64,000 bases of DNA from Kalmusia sp. IMI 367209 (GCA_027946365.1 JAPEUQ010000003.1:2294001-2358000), one strand, 5' to 3'. Shown: positions 21,109 to 32,493, counted from the stretch's first letter. The notes: generated by a model not told the origin, from the sequence alone. Numbers and translations are program-made.

Positions 21109-23285
21109 TGTTTAGAGCACAACAGCCTTTCTTGTAGCACCGAATGGGCTTATGTGATGGGACTTTTCCAGCGTGTGCTGCTACAACCAATTTACGAAAT
21201 ATGGCTAGATTTCATTAAATAAATATACGAATACGATGGAGGAGATTTGTTGGGAGCAGAAGGCTGTGACGCTCCATAAGACAGCGCGCAAAGGTTATAC
21301 GACGGCACAGCCCCGCTACCGGACGCCCGATTGTTTTGTGACATGTGGTAGGCTAGACTTGAGCCAGCGCATACGACAAGGAAACAAGCCGGCCAGTGAA
21401 TCGCTGATCTGAGAGCCTGAAGTTTGGAAAAGTGCTGCCTAGAGCAGGGAAAAGGATAGATCCCCAACTGCGTGATGACGAAATTGGTGGCCTGCTAATC
21501 GCTTCCGCGCTGTGATTGGTAGATACGCATACTCTTCAGGATAATCAAACTTGAGTTAGAGCGATATTCAGATCGAAGCTATGAAAGCTATGAAGTCTGG
21601 AAAGGGTGATGTACGCTATGTAATAGCACGATAATGGTGTGAGCTCGGGCCATACGATAGACGCGTCCCGGTCGGTCGACAGTGTTGATGATTGTATCTA
21701 CGCGTCGCATCTCGATTCCGCTCTACCCCATCATACTATTTTACAATTCCTACTCATAAGTGTATCGAGATGGGTTTGAAACAGATGCGCCATTTTCGGG
21801 ATGCCATCATTAGGGGTCGGTTTTAGGAACGCTGGCGGTGGCGGGCTCCGCCTAATCTTTTCGTCCACTAAAGTAGCTTGATGGGCTTATGGTAATGAGG
21901 GGTATGCTTAAACATTATGCAGCTATAATTAGATCTGATTTGATCAGTTGCCTTATTCTGTTCATATAATTTTTGAAGGAACACCTCTTGACCTAGCAAG
22001 TCGAGATTGGCTAACAATGAAGCAATTTTCCTTTGTATAGCTTCTTGGACTACTAACTCACCAGGGAGCCTTTATAAGGCTTTCGCTCATCCTGATCTCC
22101 CCATCTCTTTTAATCATATATGCCGAAGCTTCGCCGTCAATACCGACATGACCTACCTGCTCTTTCATGTAATGGTCATTTTTTTTAACCCTTTTCTTTG
22201 CAGATATACATCCCAAGCGCTTCTAGTCCGTGGAGGCTCTTGCTGTGGTGATAGATGCTTCTCCGGTCGATGTTTGCGCCAACATAAATCACGACTACCC
22301 TCTCTTCACATAAATTTCTCAGACCGACGTACGCCTTGATCTTCTGGTTAGATCTGCTGCTTCGGTGGAACGTCGGCCGCGAACTATGTGATTCATCTTG
22401 TCCGCTGAAGTACTTAGGAGACGCTTTTGATCCTGTGCCTCAATCTTTATGTAGATTCACAATGAAATGTTCTAGTCTTGGCTGGAGAAGTTTGACACTT
22501 TGGCACATTACCAATCCTGTAGTTGGACACGACTGCATTGAAGCGTTCATGTATCGAGAGCTACTTTGGGCTGTGTTGATTAAATTACGGATCTAGAAAG
22601 CCTGAACAACAATCCGACTCAATCTATCTAGATTCAAGACATTGTGATAGGTTGAGCTCAGCATGTGTGCTTCCAGAATTAGGAAGTGGACATTTCTTAG
22701 GACGAGTCTGGCCAGGTGCCGTTGGCTTACCCGGAGGATCTCTTATAACAAGTAGTTCAAAATAAATATGTACAGACAGTTGCGACATATTTAGGTCTTC
22801 ACGTCTTTCCACTTTAGGCTTGAAATATGGAGCGTTTAATCGCACCAGACCCTATGACTAGCTACTCGAACAACGCGCGATATAAATCGTTGGCCTCTTC
22901 TCATAGAAAAGCTTAAACAAAATACGCCACACAGCCCCCTCCGACAGCTTTTGATCATCTCGAGCCTGGGACATCCACGTGACTATCCAACCTAACATGA
23001 TCCTTGTGCAGATCCTTCACCGCCTGTTGTAGTCATACGCAACACATGTGAAGCGCTACGATGATGAAGCTTAAAACACCATGATATCCTTCAAGTAATC
23101 GATTCCGATGAATAACCTAGTCATGTGCCTATCTATTCACATACTATAAAAGCGTACCCATGCATAATCGCGATCTACAAGACCCTGCATATCATTATCT
23201 GCACAACATATCACCGCGCATACATATACGAGGCCCGCAACGAAAACTACAAATCCTACGATAGTGAATATTCACACCTTTAGCG
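21109..23285. other. Gene-poor 2.2 kb region
   Basis: No open frame here has family similarity, a proper start context or splice signals I would defend. The sequence is moderately AT-rich in the part from about 21880 to 22600. No inverted terminal repeats, transposase motifs or tRNA-like structures were seen. The last few hundred bases should contain the promoter of the small Cys-rich gene at 23286. Confidence 0.5.
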
Positions 23286-24060
23286 ATGTGCTGGCACAAT
23301 TACACGCAACACTCTGGTTGCGGTCACTATGGCGAAGTCCACCGCGACCGCTACACCCTCTGCCACACCGCCTACACAACTCTCACATCGAAGCGTGGAC
23401 CCAACTCCCCTCCCATAGCCCTACCACAGGACTTCAGCATCTTCCCTCAGACTCCCAAGCGCTCAAACACCACCAAGAGCCGGCGCTTCTTCAAATGTAT
23501 GTATATCCTATGTAAATATATAAAAACACCGCAGTTACAGAACACTAGGGCCGCCACAACATACCTATTTCCGCCCTTTGACTCTGGCTGACTTCATAAT
23601 CTGACATCCAGTACACCGCTCCTCTACTACCGCAAGCACTTCTTCCCGGCGCACAGTCTCCGGCCCGGAATCAACAGGTCTGACCCGCGCATCGACATCT
23701 ACCCTCCCTAGCGCCCAGATCCCCGACCACGAACTCCTCCCTACAGTCCAATCCTGCCCTTCCTTGCAAACTCGCACCGTCGTGACAGGCGACACGAGCG
23801 CCGTGTGCGCCTCCTGTGCAAAATGGATAGAGCATATGCGGAATATGATTATAGGATACGACAAGGGACGAGGAATCCGCGGGAACGTGGCATTCAAGGA
23901 GTTTCTTGAGGAGAGGGAAGAATGTAAAGCTATCGCCGGGGATCTGGGGTTTGGGGAGTCAGGAAGGGCGGTAGTAGGTAGAAATGGAGGGGTCGGAATG
24001 GGTGCATTTTTGGGAAGAGATAGTGGGGATGAGTTGTATGGTATGAGGCCGATTGTTTAG
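23286..24060 (+). CDS. Small Cys/His-rich protein, N-terminal MCxxxxTxxxxCGH signature
   Basis: Exons 23286-23496 and 23612-24060, predicted 219 aa. The N-terminus (MCWHNYTQHSGCGHYGEVHRDRY) has Cys2, Thr7, Cys12, Gly13 and His14; a CxxC (VCASCAKW) lies near the middle of the second exon. This spacing suggests a small zinc-binding fold. The 115-bp intron begins GTATGT and ends CATCCAG, and the junction is phase 1. The second exon is Ser/Thr-rich before the CxxC and Gly-rich near the end. The next gene downstream (24557) shares the same N-terminal spacing. Related short proteins are frequent in Dothideomycetes but uncharacterised. The exon junction is supported by phase and frame only. Confidence 0.65.
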
Positions 24061-24556
24061 GCGATAGGAGGTGAGGTGAGACGGATGAGCGCGGGTACTG
24101 TGAGGGTCTAGCGTGCGTGCATGTACGTGGACCAATGTGTGCTGACGATATCGCTTGAGCAAGCAAACATATAAGTGCTTGTAGTTCACGAAGGTTCTTG
24201 GATGCAGTTGCCGTTAGTCTTATCTGTCGAATGCGAAGGTCCTGGAAGGAGCTGCACACGCAACTACCACGCCCGGTCGTGACGTATTCAGTAAATAATC
24301 ACCTGTCTGCGTTTCGTGAGAATACATAGTACGCATTCCTTCGTCTACCGGGAACCACGGCTCCGCTCCACTGACTAGCACCCACATATCAACGCACAGG
24401 CCGCACAACACCTCGACAATCGATTCACTTACAAACGCAGGCTGCTAACCTAAAAGCCTACCGGACCCCATTTAAGAAAACCCACCCATCCACAAAAAGC
24501 TACACCAACAGGACGGGTCAATATATTGTCTACTGCATCTGAACCTTTCCAACCAT
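24061..24556. other. Intergenic region between the two small Cys-rich genes
   Basis: About 500 bp with no coding frame I can support. It should include the promoter of the second Cys-rich gene. Confidence 0.4.
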
Positions 24557-24820
24557 ATGTGCGTGGAATGGCACACTCGCTTCCGACGCTGCGGCCATAC
24601 GCGCTTTCTGCGCTGGGACTACTGCTCAGGGACTCACACAATTGAGGCCGGTCAACAATGTCCGCACTACCAGCTGAAGTTCCGCGATAACCAAGAGAGC
24701 TACAATTGCTTCGAATGCATCCATGAGCGGGCGCCTCTGCGGCAGGGAAGTGCTGCTAGCAGCAGCGGTAGTGGCGGTAGTCTCCGAGGTTGGTTACGTC
24801 GGATCTTGAGGTGTGGATAG
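24557..24820 (+). CDS. Small Cys/His-rich protein, second member of the pair
   Basis: Single exon, 87 aa, starting at ATG 24557. It begins MCVEWHTRFRRCGHTRFL with Cys2, Thr7, Cys12, Gly13 and His14 at exactly the positions seen in the protein encoded at 23286. Further Cys/His follow (QQCPHYQLKF) and a CxxC (NCFECIHER). The tail is Ser/Gly-rich and ends with RILRCG. Zinc binding is inferred from the Cys/His pattern. There is no signal peptide. The stop is 41 bp from the stop of the convergent RIX7 gene. Confidence 0.65.
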   Translation: MCVEWHTRFRRCGHTRFLRWDYCSGTHTIEAGQQCPHYQLKFRDNQESYNCFECIHERAPLRQGSAASSSGSGGSLRGWLRRILRCG

Positions 24821-24861
24821 GAGTTTATCGGCCGTTGTTTTGTGCCAATAAAAGGAATGAT

Positions 24862-27124
24862 CTACCACAACTTGGTTTCGAAGCGTTTACGAAGCTGCTC
24901 GTAGCGATCAAGGCTGCCAACGCTCGGTTTGATATTCTTCGCTGCTGCCACAACATCTTCTTGTTCTACAGCGCTAGCTCCCCTCCGCAGCGCCGCTTGA
25001 CCGGCCTTCCGTAACAGACTCTCAAGATCGGCACCGCTGAAGTTCTGGCATTCTTCTCTTCTAGCGACTTCGGCCAATTCGGCATTGATGACACCGCCGC
25101 GCTGGGCAATCAGCGCCTTCAGAATATCGACGCGCTCCTCTGGTTTGGGAAGTTCAACGTATAAAAGGGTCTCTAGGCGGCCGGGGCGCAACATGGCCTC
25201 ATCTATCATTTCGGGACGATTGGTGGCGGCTATGAGATATATGCCTTCTCGGGTGCTGAGGCCATCGAGCTCGGTGAGAAGTGTATTGACGACACGAGCG
25301 GAGGCTTCATGAAGTTCGGAGGAGCGTTTGGGAACGAGGGCGTCGAGCTCGTCAAAGAAGATCACGCATGGAACCGAGGAGCGAGCGCGCATAAAGACTT
25401 GGCGGAGTGCTCGTTCCGACTCTCCCACGTACTACAAGCATGTTAGCTTAGAACTTCCGATCTTGTAAAGATGAGAATACCTTGTTGAGCAGCTCTGGTC
25501 CCTTCACGCTGATAAAGTTGGCCTTGGACTCAGCCGCGACCGCCTTTGCAAGTAGTGTTTTACCGCATCCAGGCGGCCCCCAGAGTAACACACCAGTTGG
25601 TGCAGAAATACCCACAGCTTTGTACCGTTGCGGATTCTGAATAGGTTCGACAATAGCCATCTGGAGCTCGTCTCGGACACCTGCAAGAGCACCGACGTCT
25701 CGCCAGGTAGTATCTGGGACAGTTGCAAAGCCCTCTCGTTTGGATGATGGGACTATAGCTGGCAGGACCGCTTCGAATGCCCCCATTGTAATAGCCGTAT
25801 CTTCAAATCCCGGCGGACGCAACATGTCCTTATCTCGTATGCGTTTTATAAGACGCGCGATAGATTGATCCATGACAGAGATCTTGCTTGCATTTGTCTC
25901 CCCGTCGACATCCATTTCCGTCTCTAGTTCTACGGCCTGTTTTTCAAGTGCTGCTCGGTATTGATCCATTGACCATGTGCCGGCTTTGCTAACAAGATCC
26001 TTCAGATCAGCGCCAACAAAACCCGCTGTTTTCTTCGCCAACATGGAAAAGTTGACATCGTCAGATATTTTAGGCTCACGAGTGAGCGCTCTCAAGATGA
26101 GCTCTCTCGTGGCTTCGTTCGGCACGCCCATGTTTATTTCGGTATCGAAGCGTCCACCTCTTCGTAAAGCCGGATCAAGGCTGTCAGGGCGGTTTGTAGC
26201 GGCTAAAACGATGACTGGCTTGCCGTCATTCGCCTCCATAGCTAGACCATCCATAGAGATCAGAAGTTGTGCTACGATACGTTTTTCCATTTGACTTTGA
26301 GCACTGTCTCGTTTCGGTGCGATCACGTCTATCTCATCGATAAAGATGAGGCATGGTGCCACCTCCTTTGCGCGTTCGAAATGCTCCCGTATCTGTTTCT
26401 CCGATTCTCCTGACATGCCTGAAACGACTGACGGGCCCAGTATCTCAATGAACGGCACGCCGATTTCGGCTGCAAAAGCTCTGCTAATCACAGTCTTGCC
26501 GCAGCCAGGGGGTCCGTGAAGTAGAATACCTCGGGGGATTGGAATCTTCCGGTTGTTGTATTCTTCAGGCGCAAGAAGCGGCATAACAAGGTGGTCCTTG
26601 AGCTGAGATTTGACGCTATCGACGCCCCCAATATCGCTCAAGCTAATGCCCTTCGGAGGCGCGGTGTGGATCTTCTGTTCTGCAGCTCCTGACTTCTTCA
26701 CACGCTTGCTCTCCCTTTCCCCGCCTTTAGCCCCTTCTCTCTTTTTGCTCTTTTCGCCATTCTCTTTCGGCGTAGCAGTCCCCGAATTTCCCCATCCGCT
26801 CACGATCTGCTTATTCATGAAATCCAGGCTCTTGCTCTCATCTTTTCGCGAATCTTCGCCATTCGCAAAATCCCCTTCAATTTCTTCCATCTCATCTTCA
26901 CCACTCTCATCTTCCTGGATGACTAAGAGAACACGGTCAATCGAATCCTCCAGTTGTTTTTTGGGACGCCTTTTTAAAGATGAATTGGAGTTCTTGATGT
27001 AATCATAGATATTCTGCGGTTTGAGCTTGAGAGGAGACTCATTGTTAGAGTCAAGGTATTTGCGAACCACCTGATAGACATCTCTATCGAGGCCCGCCTG
27101 CAGAGAAGGTCGGTTGCGAGACAT
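24862..27124 (-). CDS. RIX7: Ribosome biogenesis AAA ATPase Rix7 (NVL orthologue)
   Basis: Exons 27124-25481 and 25431-24862, predicted 737 aa. Rix7 is a nucleolar type II AAA ATPase that extracts factors such as Nsa1 from pre-60S ribosomes. The N-terminal 70 residues look like the NVL-type domain, followed by an acidic and Lys-rich linker with an NLS-like KRVKK. The D1 domain has Walker A GPPGCGKT at 204-211 and Walker B LIFIDEID at 259-266. D2 has Walker A GPPGCGKT at 516-523 and Walker B VIFFDELD at 571-578. The 49-bp intron (25432-25480) falls between ELLNK and YVGESE, a strictly conserved AAA stretch, which proves the junction. The length is normal. The gene is divergent from VPS20, 294 bp away. 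Confidence 0.95.
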
Positions 27125-27418
27125 GACCTGAATAGGTCAGACGCGTTGTGCAATTAGGCATTATACACGTAGTTTCAATGACTCACCGACAATAGCGCCG
27201 CTGGCGCTATATCGAAACTTCACAAGTTTCAAAGCAGGAGGACGGTGGGCGACCAATGTTGAACATACTCAGGTTTAGGGCGACCCGTGGGTGAAATTTC
27301 CGCCCAGGGTCCTTATCGATAACCGCACGGACCCACCTACGTCGGCGATTCACGCGCCTGCATGCTTGACCAAGGCACCGCGAGTCGACCCAGGCTTCCT
27401 CATGGCGTCGACATCAAC
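27125..27418. promoter_or_regulatory. Compact bidirectional promoter, RIX7 / VPS20
   Basis: 294 bp lie between the divergent ATG codons of two conserved cellular genes. The promoter role is inferred from orientation. No TATA box is evident. Confidence 0.5.
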
Positions 27419-28174
27419 ATGGGCAACGCAAATAGCTCGCGCAAAATCTCCGCCCAGGACAAGTACGTCGACATGTTTCGCATCTACAACGTCCTCTGTG
27501 CTAATAGAAACAGGGCAATCCTGGACATGAAGAACCAGCGCGATAAGCTACACCAATACCAGAAACGTATCACTGTCCTCACAGACCGCGAGAAGGAGAT
27601 CGCAAAAGAATGCCTTGCCAAAGGTGATACGACCAGGGCCAAGCTCGCACTACGCCGCAAGAAGTACCAGGAGTCCTTGCTTGCGAAGACAGATGCGCAG
27701 CTCGCACAGTTAGAGCAATTGACGAGCGATGTGGAATTCGCGCTCGTGCAGAAGGATGTGCTGTACGGCCTGCAGCAGGGTACTGCAGTGCTGAAGGAGA
27801 TCCATAAGGAGATGGGCGGCATCGAGAACGTGGAGAAGCTGCTCGGGGAGAATGAAGAGGCACGGGCATATCAGGAGGTGCGTATACATGACTACTGCAA
27901 GCGCAGGTATAACGAGGAAATACTGACGAAGATGGCACAGGAAATAAGCGAATTGCTTGCGAATAAGATGTCAAACCAGGACGAGGACGAAGTGGAGGAT
28001 GAACTTGAAGCACTTGAAGCCGAGGTCAACGGCGACCGGTGGCTACCTGACCCGCCTATCAAGCCGCCCGAGTTGACGCCCGAAGAGAAAGAGAGGGCCC
28101 GAAGGAGGGCACGGGAAAGGGAAAGGGAAAGGAAGAGGGCGACGGAAGAGAGCCTGCAGGCTGTGCCGGCATAA
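27419..28174 (+). CDS. VPS20: ESCRT-III subunit Vps20/CHMP6
   Basis: Exons 27419-27462, 27514-27877 and 27941-28174, predicted 213 aa. Vps20 starts ESCRT-III assembly on endosomal membranes by linking ESCRT-II to Snf7. The N-terminus MGNANSS is an N-myristoylation signal as expected. After splicing the family sequence reads SAQDKAILDMKNQRDKLHQY and YQEEISELLANKMSNQDEDEVEDELEAL. The basic N-terminal helices and acidic C-terminal half are typical. Both introns (51 bp with GTACGT and a GCTAAT branch; 63 bp with GTGCGT and CTGACG) are multiples of three and have no stop, so a naive reading runs through both. Homology shows they are introns. The Met at 27419 is chosen over the upstream in-frame ATG because of the myristoylation motif. 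Confidence 0.93.
   Translation: MGNANSSRKISAQDKYVDMFRIYNVLCANRNRAILDMKNQRDKLHQYQKRITVLTDREKEIAKECLAKGDTTRAKLALRRKKYQESLLAKTDAQLAQLEQLTSDVEFALVQKDVLYGLQQGTAVLKEIHKEMGGIENVEKLLGENEEARAYQEVRIHDYCKRRYNEEILTKMAQEISELLANKMSNQDEDEVEDELEALEAEVNGDRWLPDPPIKPPELTPEEKERARRRARERERERKRATEESLQAVPA
27463..27513 (+). other. Stopless 51-bp intron 1 of VPS20
   Basis: Donor GTACGT, branch GCTAAT, acceptor ACAG. If retained it adds 17 residues without changing frame, between the myristoylated N-terminus and the first helix. Confidence 0.85.
27878..27940 (+). other. Stopless 63-bp intron 2 of VPS20
   Basis: Donor GTGCGT, branch CTGACG, acceptor CACAG. If retained it inserts 21 residues between YQE and EISELL. 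Confidence 0.85.
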
Positions 28175-28576
28175 ATGGCGTCGCATTTCTGCTTCGAGCG
28201 GCATAGAGCATAGAGCGAGGTGTTGGGCGTTGGTTAGTGCGGCGCTCGTCACGCATGCGCGGGTGGCATATTGTATTACATGTATAGAGGCATCGTTTCT
28301 TTGAATCGCGCATACATATCCAACGTTCGGCCTTTTGTTGGCCACGTGCTCACGTATCAAGCCTGTAGTAATGCGCTCCCTCGATTGGGCAATGCGGTGT
28401 CTCGGTCGCGCATCCTTGCAAGACATCGTCGCTTTCTTTCACACCGAGAAATCACTCTTCAGTGGATCCACTAATAGATGCCGCCTCATCGTTCAATATC
28501 CCACATATAGATAGCCTTAACAACTGCGAAGATCCCACAAGCTCTAAGCTACCCCGCTACCCCGCCATCAACAATC
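28175..28576. other. Intergenic region, VPS20 / PITH gene
   Basis: About 400 bp between two plus-strand genes. No feature seen beyond the presumed 3' end and promoter. Confidence 0.45.
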
Positions 28577-29289
28577 ATGTCGCACCACGACCATCACCAC
28601 GACGAAGAGCATGCCGAAGCACACGACCACGTTCATGACCACTCTGATGACATTACACCCGCGCTGCAGAATCTCCTATACCAGCAGATCGACTTCAGCA
28701 AGCTGCGGACATTGAATGAAGATGAATCGGACCAGGGCCGTAACATCTGCCAGAAAACATGGGCCGAGCGGATGAACCTCGAGCCCGAGTTACGCAGCTT
28801 CGCCGATGAGCAGATACTCATGATTGTGCCGTGAGCAGGCCCAAGGCTCCGTACTGAAGCCAGCGGTACTGACTGAAGAAAAGATTCACAGGTCAAGTCC
28901 GCCTCCATAGCATCCTCATCCGCACCTCACCTGGCCCGCACTCTCCCAAAACCCTCAAAGTCTTCATCAATGATGACACGCTCGACTTTGACACCGCCTC
29001 TACCAAAGCCCCCACCCAAACGCTCTCCGTTTCGCAGACCTCCGAAGTTCAAGAAATCCCTGTTAAGCGCGCCCACTTCAACACGACACGATCGCTCGCC
29101 CTCTTCTTCGAGGATAATTGGAGTGGTGGGGAGGAAGATGAGACACGGATCAGTTATTTGGGGTTCAAAGGTGATTTCATGAAGCTGAATAAGGAGCCTG
29201 TTAATTTTTTGGTGGAGATGAGTGCTAACCCGAGTGATCATAAGGCGATTGTGGGAGTAAAGGAGGGGCTAGGACGGCAGATACAGTGA
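28577..29289 (+). CDS. PITH domain protein (PITHD1-like)
   Basis: Exons 28577-28830 and 28884-29289, predicted 219 aa. The PITH (DUF1000) domain binds the proteasome in thioredoxin-like TXNL1 and also occurs alone, as in human PITHD1, which this protein resembles in length and layout. Matching segments include QQIDFSKLRTLNE near the start, IVPFTGQVRLHSILI created across the intron, and SANPSDHKA near the end (human ASANPADH). The N-terminus is strikingly rich in His and acidic residues (MSHHDHHHDEEHAEAHDH), comparable to but longer than the human MSHGHSHGG start, and could bind metal (inference). The 53-bp intron has GTGAGC, a CTGACT branch and acceptor AAAAG. Confidence 0.9.
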
Positions 29290-29805
29290 GAAGAAAAGAG
29301 CAGGATCTTTGGAGGGTGAAATTAAGTTCCATTTAGTGAAGGGGTATTTGGATTGCGATATGCAAGAAGGGACAGTGAAGATTCAGCTGGCAACGTCACT
29401 GCGGAAGACATTTCTGGGCTGATAAGGTGCAAGTTAAGCGGATAGCATCACGATACATCGAATCAATAGCGAAGAGTCCCATTGCCCGGCGAGACGTGGG
29501 AGGTGTTCAAGAGAGCAACACCTCACCTTCTTAGTAGTAAAAAAATTTCATTCGTCATCTGCAGTGTCAGTCAAAGATCAGGTAGCCTTCGATCAGTGGT
29601 GACATACTCTGGGTATCATTCTTCCAATATAGCAAATCCTGTCAGCAAATCTTCTCCTCAAACGCAGCGAGATCCCTTCTCGCAACAATGTCTTCTGTGC
29701 TGCCCCAACCCATGTCAATCCAATCTTGACAACCCCAGTATGAAGCCTCCACTCCTCCAATTCCAACTTCCACAATATTCCTATCCTTGACCACTATCCA
29801 GCCCA
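29290..29805. other. Convergent intergenic region, PITH gene / LSM8
   Basis: About 515 bp between converging genes. No gene, RNA or repeat could be supported. Confidence 0.45.
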
Positions 29806-30178
29806 TCACACGTGCTTCGTCGTCCCCAAAACATCCCCATGAACCTTCGTCCAATCAATCCCATCATCCAGCTCCTCATCCACGCGCCCACACACCGCCA
29901 CGCTATCTCCCCGTATGATGTACAGCCCGAGGGGTACTTCTTCTGAAGGCACATCTTCTTCGCGCGGGCGTATGATGCGCTCGAAGGCGTCTTTGAGGAC
30001 CAGGTTCATGCTGCCGTCGCAGGACATGAGCGTGCCGACCATGGTGCGCCCGTCGAGAGTAAGCACGGACACTTTCTCTGGAAACGAACGAATTAGCATC
30101 GATTGGTCCAATTGTTTTGCCATGAAGTAGGAGTTCGGAAGGGAGAGGCGTACTGTTTAGGTAGGCGTTCAGTGCCAT
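29806..30178 (-). CDS. LSM8: U6 snRNA-associated Sm-like protein LSm8
   Basis: Exons 30178-30154 and 30077-29806, predicted 98 aa. LSm8 is the nuclear-specific member of the Lsm2-8 ring that binds the U6 snRNA 3' end and supports pre-mRNA splicing. Splicing joins MALNAYLN to KKVSVLTLDGRTMVGTLMSCD, matching LSm8 (ITVDGRTLIGTLMGCD). The Sm1 motif is followed by NLVLKDAFERI and then the Sm2 motif GLYIIRGDSVAVCG. The 76-bp intron begins GTACGC and ends TTTCCAG; an ATG inside it opens an alternative frame that lacks the correct N-terminus. The length is typical (about 95-100 aa). Confidence 0.95.
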
Positions 30179-30519
30179 AGTGGATGTTTGTTTGGCGCGC
30201 GCGCACACAGGTTGTAGAGCGAGATGTAAAGGAGTGGACTCGGCGAGACGCGTTCCGGGGTCTATTAGTGCTGTCGAAGGGGTTGATTTCGGCGGGAGGC
30301 GCGGGCGAAGCGTCCACGGAGCGGGAGAGTAGGCTTGAAGCTTTGCGAAGAGAGGTGCTTGAGTTTGGATGGTCCGTGCACTTTGTAGCCTCGCCCTCAG
30401 TATCGTTCTGCGATCTTCATTTATTCTTGATATAGTTTGATCTTCGGAAAATAGAATGAATCTCTACATGTCGATAGTCTATAACAGCTTCTAGAATGTG
30501 ATCGCTATGCCAGCTTTTC
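30179..30519. other. Intergenic region upstream of LSM8
   Basis: About 340 bp between the LSM8 start and the stop of the next minus-strand gene. It should hold the LSM8 promoter. Nothing specific seen. Confidence 0.4.
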
Positions 30520-31245
30520 CTACACATCCTTCTCAACTTCCTCTGGGCTAGGAATCCTATCCAGCTTCGTCCCCATGAACTCACCCACCTTTCTCACACT
30601 CTCCATCACCGTCTTCACATCCTCTAAGCTGACTCCAATCCTGCGCGTTCCTCGAATATGCCACCACGTCTCCAGCGGCAAATTTTGCACCATGATGCCC
30701 ACCAACACGACCACCTCGGTGTCCAAATCATCGAGCACTTGTCTATCACTCAGATACAAGCCGTACGTAATTTCGGTGCTAATCCAGCGGAAGTCCTGAT
30801 GCGCGTCGAACAAAGTCAGCGTCTTGTCCGTGTTCTTGGTGTAAATCTGGCGAAGCCATGACATCCCGCGCTCATGGTTAGATGTGTCGTTCGTCCAGTT
30901 CTCGCGCGTGAAGCTGAGGTCGCGGTCCTCGGGGCGCTCTACTTTGCTGATGGCAAGGATGGCTTCGAGGGGCTTGCAGACGCCGATGATGGAAACGAGT
31001 TTTACTAGGGCTTCGCGGAGGCGGCGGACGAGGGCCTGGCGCTGCTCGGGCTGTTGACAAGAGGGCTTATTTATAATGTAGAGGTAGAGTTGGTCTGCGA
31101 GGAGGGGTTCGGTACCGCCGCAGAGGGCAGCGAGCGTGAGGAGGTACCAGCGGTCGGGACCGAGAGCTGTGGTGGCGAAGCTTTGCTCAATGGTTTGGAA
31201 GAGGGCGTAGACTTCGGGACGGACAGTGGGTTGTGGGTCTGTCAT
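30520..31245 (-). CDS. Carboxymuconolactone decarboxylase/AhpD-like protein
   Basis: Single exon, 241 aa, ATG at 31245. The fold is mostly helical: a first half with LLTLAALCGGTEPLLADQLYLYII, then PLEAILAISKV, and a C-terminal half with VLVGIMVQNLPLETWWHIRGTRRIGVSLEDV, which resembles the conserved (T)WHLRGARxxGxxxEEV segment of fungal CMD-like proteins. The CxxC of peroxiredoxin-partner AhpD is not present, so disulfide chemistry is unlikely. The family assignment is by motif and general resemblance only; biological role unknown. Confidence 0.7.
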   Translation of the reverse strand: MTDPQPTVRPEVYALFQTIEQSFATTALGPDRWYLLTLAALCGGTEPLLADQLYLYIINKPSCQQPEQRQALVRRLREALVKLVSIIGVCKPLEAILAISKVERPEDRDLSFTRENWTNDTSNHERGMSWLRQIYTKNTDKTLTLFDAHQDFRWISTEITYGLYLSDRQVLDDLDTEVVVLVGIMVQNLPLETWWHIRGTRRIGVSLEDVKTVMESVRKVGEFMGTKLDRIPSPEEVEKDV

Positions 31246-32493
31246 GATTGATTCGAGCTTTAGGTGTTTGTGCGGTGTTGTGATGAAGCAATTTGGTGTA
31301 TTGACAAAAGATTCGTGAACATTCCAGGGCGAGAACCAACTTCACAAGTTCCCTCACTTTTCGAAAGAATCCCAGTCGAGCGTTATCAGAGGACCTTCAA
31401 GCTATCTCTTGTAGTCATAAAGTGCGAGCTCTCGGATGCGCTGCTGTCAGCCGAACAGAGCGGTGTGATCCTATTGATTCGCAGATCCGATTCGACCCTT
31501 GTCCTAAGTTGAGAAAAGGTATCCTGAATGTCTTACTCCATGTGAGAGGCTCTCTCATACGAGAGCTAAGACAGTATCCACCGATGATATCTTGCTTGAG
31601 AGCCTAGGTGATGGAAGCCATTATCTTACTGTAGACCCTACCCCACAGCGGGGCATCACCGCGAGGTAGTGCAACCTTCGGGGGCGCTTGTTTCTTTCCG
31701 AGACATTTGCGCACTGGACGCAAATGTTACAACTGATCTCATGCATAATGTTACCGCTTTGCATCACTTGCATCTTCTTGGTAGCAAGGGAGATTGGGAA
31801 AGCATGAAAGGTAGATCATTGTGTTCTTTCCCTTTCCCCTACCCCTACCGTGATGGTGCTGAATTTGCGAACTAGATCAAAGATAATAAAGCTTTGACCT
31901 TATGAGTTTGACCTTCTAGTCAATTGCTAGTAGTATATAGCCAAAGCGTAGACATATGGGGTGGTGTTTTGCGGCGTGCTGTGAATTCATCGATGACTAA
32001 ACGTTCCTCTCGTGGCCGCGCAGCCCACGCCATCATCCCTTTTATCCCCCACGATGACTGTCATCTATCTTCTCTCATCTCAAATGGGGCCATTTTCATA
32101 CATATCGAATTCTAGGGTGATGGCCTTACCCTATCGCAGCGACAACCTACTACCTGCACAGCCGCAGTGTGGTTCGTATTCGCCAATACTGGCGGCTGCA
32201 TTTCAAATGAACAGCCTAGCTGCCTACACGTGGGAATGGACAAGGCTTTCAGTGACCAATGCGCGCGTCCACCAGTTCTCTCTAACCTAAAAACCTCCAT
32301 GCGGGCTGTGCACTACACATATTGTGGTGGCTGCTCAATGTCTCAGCCTGCTTCGCGATATGCAACCTTCCTCATGACCGCACCTTCTTATATTGTGCGA
32401 GATATAATTACTGATTTTCGTTCTGTGATACCAATCATGCTATAATTTTTGACTGTCAACGCTGGCATTCAACTGTGATTTCCGGTTAGGATC
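31246..32493. other. Intergenic region, 1.25 kb
   Basis: Short frames here lack similarity and good context. No RNA gene or repeat recognised. It contains the promoters of the two divergent flanking genes. Confidence 0.45.

Noticed and set aside
21109..23285. Search for a transposon or RIP-mutated repeat in the gene-poor stretch
   Set aside because: I saw no terminal repeats, target-site duplications, transposase or reverse-transcriptase motifs, and the AT enrichment is mild.
29806..30123. LSM8 reading frame starting at the ATG inside the intron (105 codons)
   Set aside because: The upstream exon gives MALNAYLNKKVSV, which matches LSm8; the internal start would replace it with an unrelated N-terminus.
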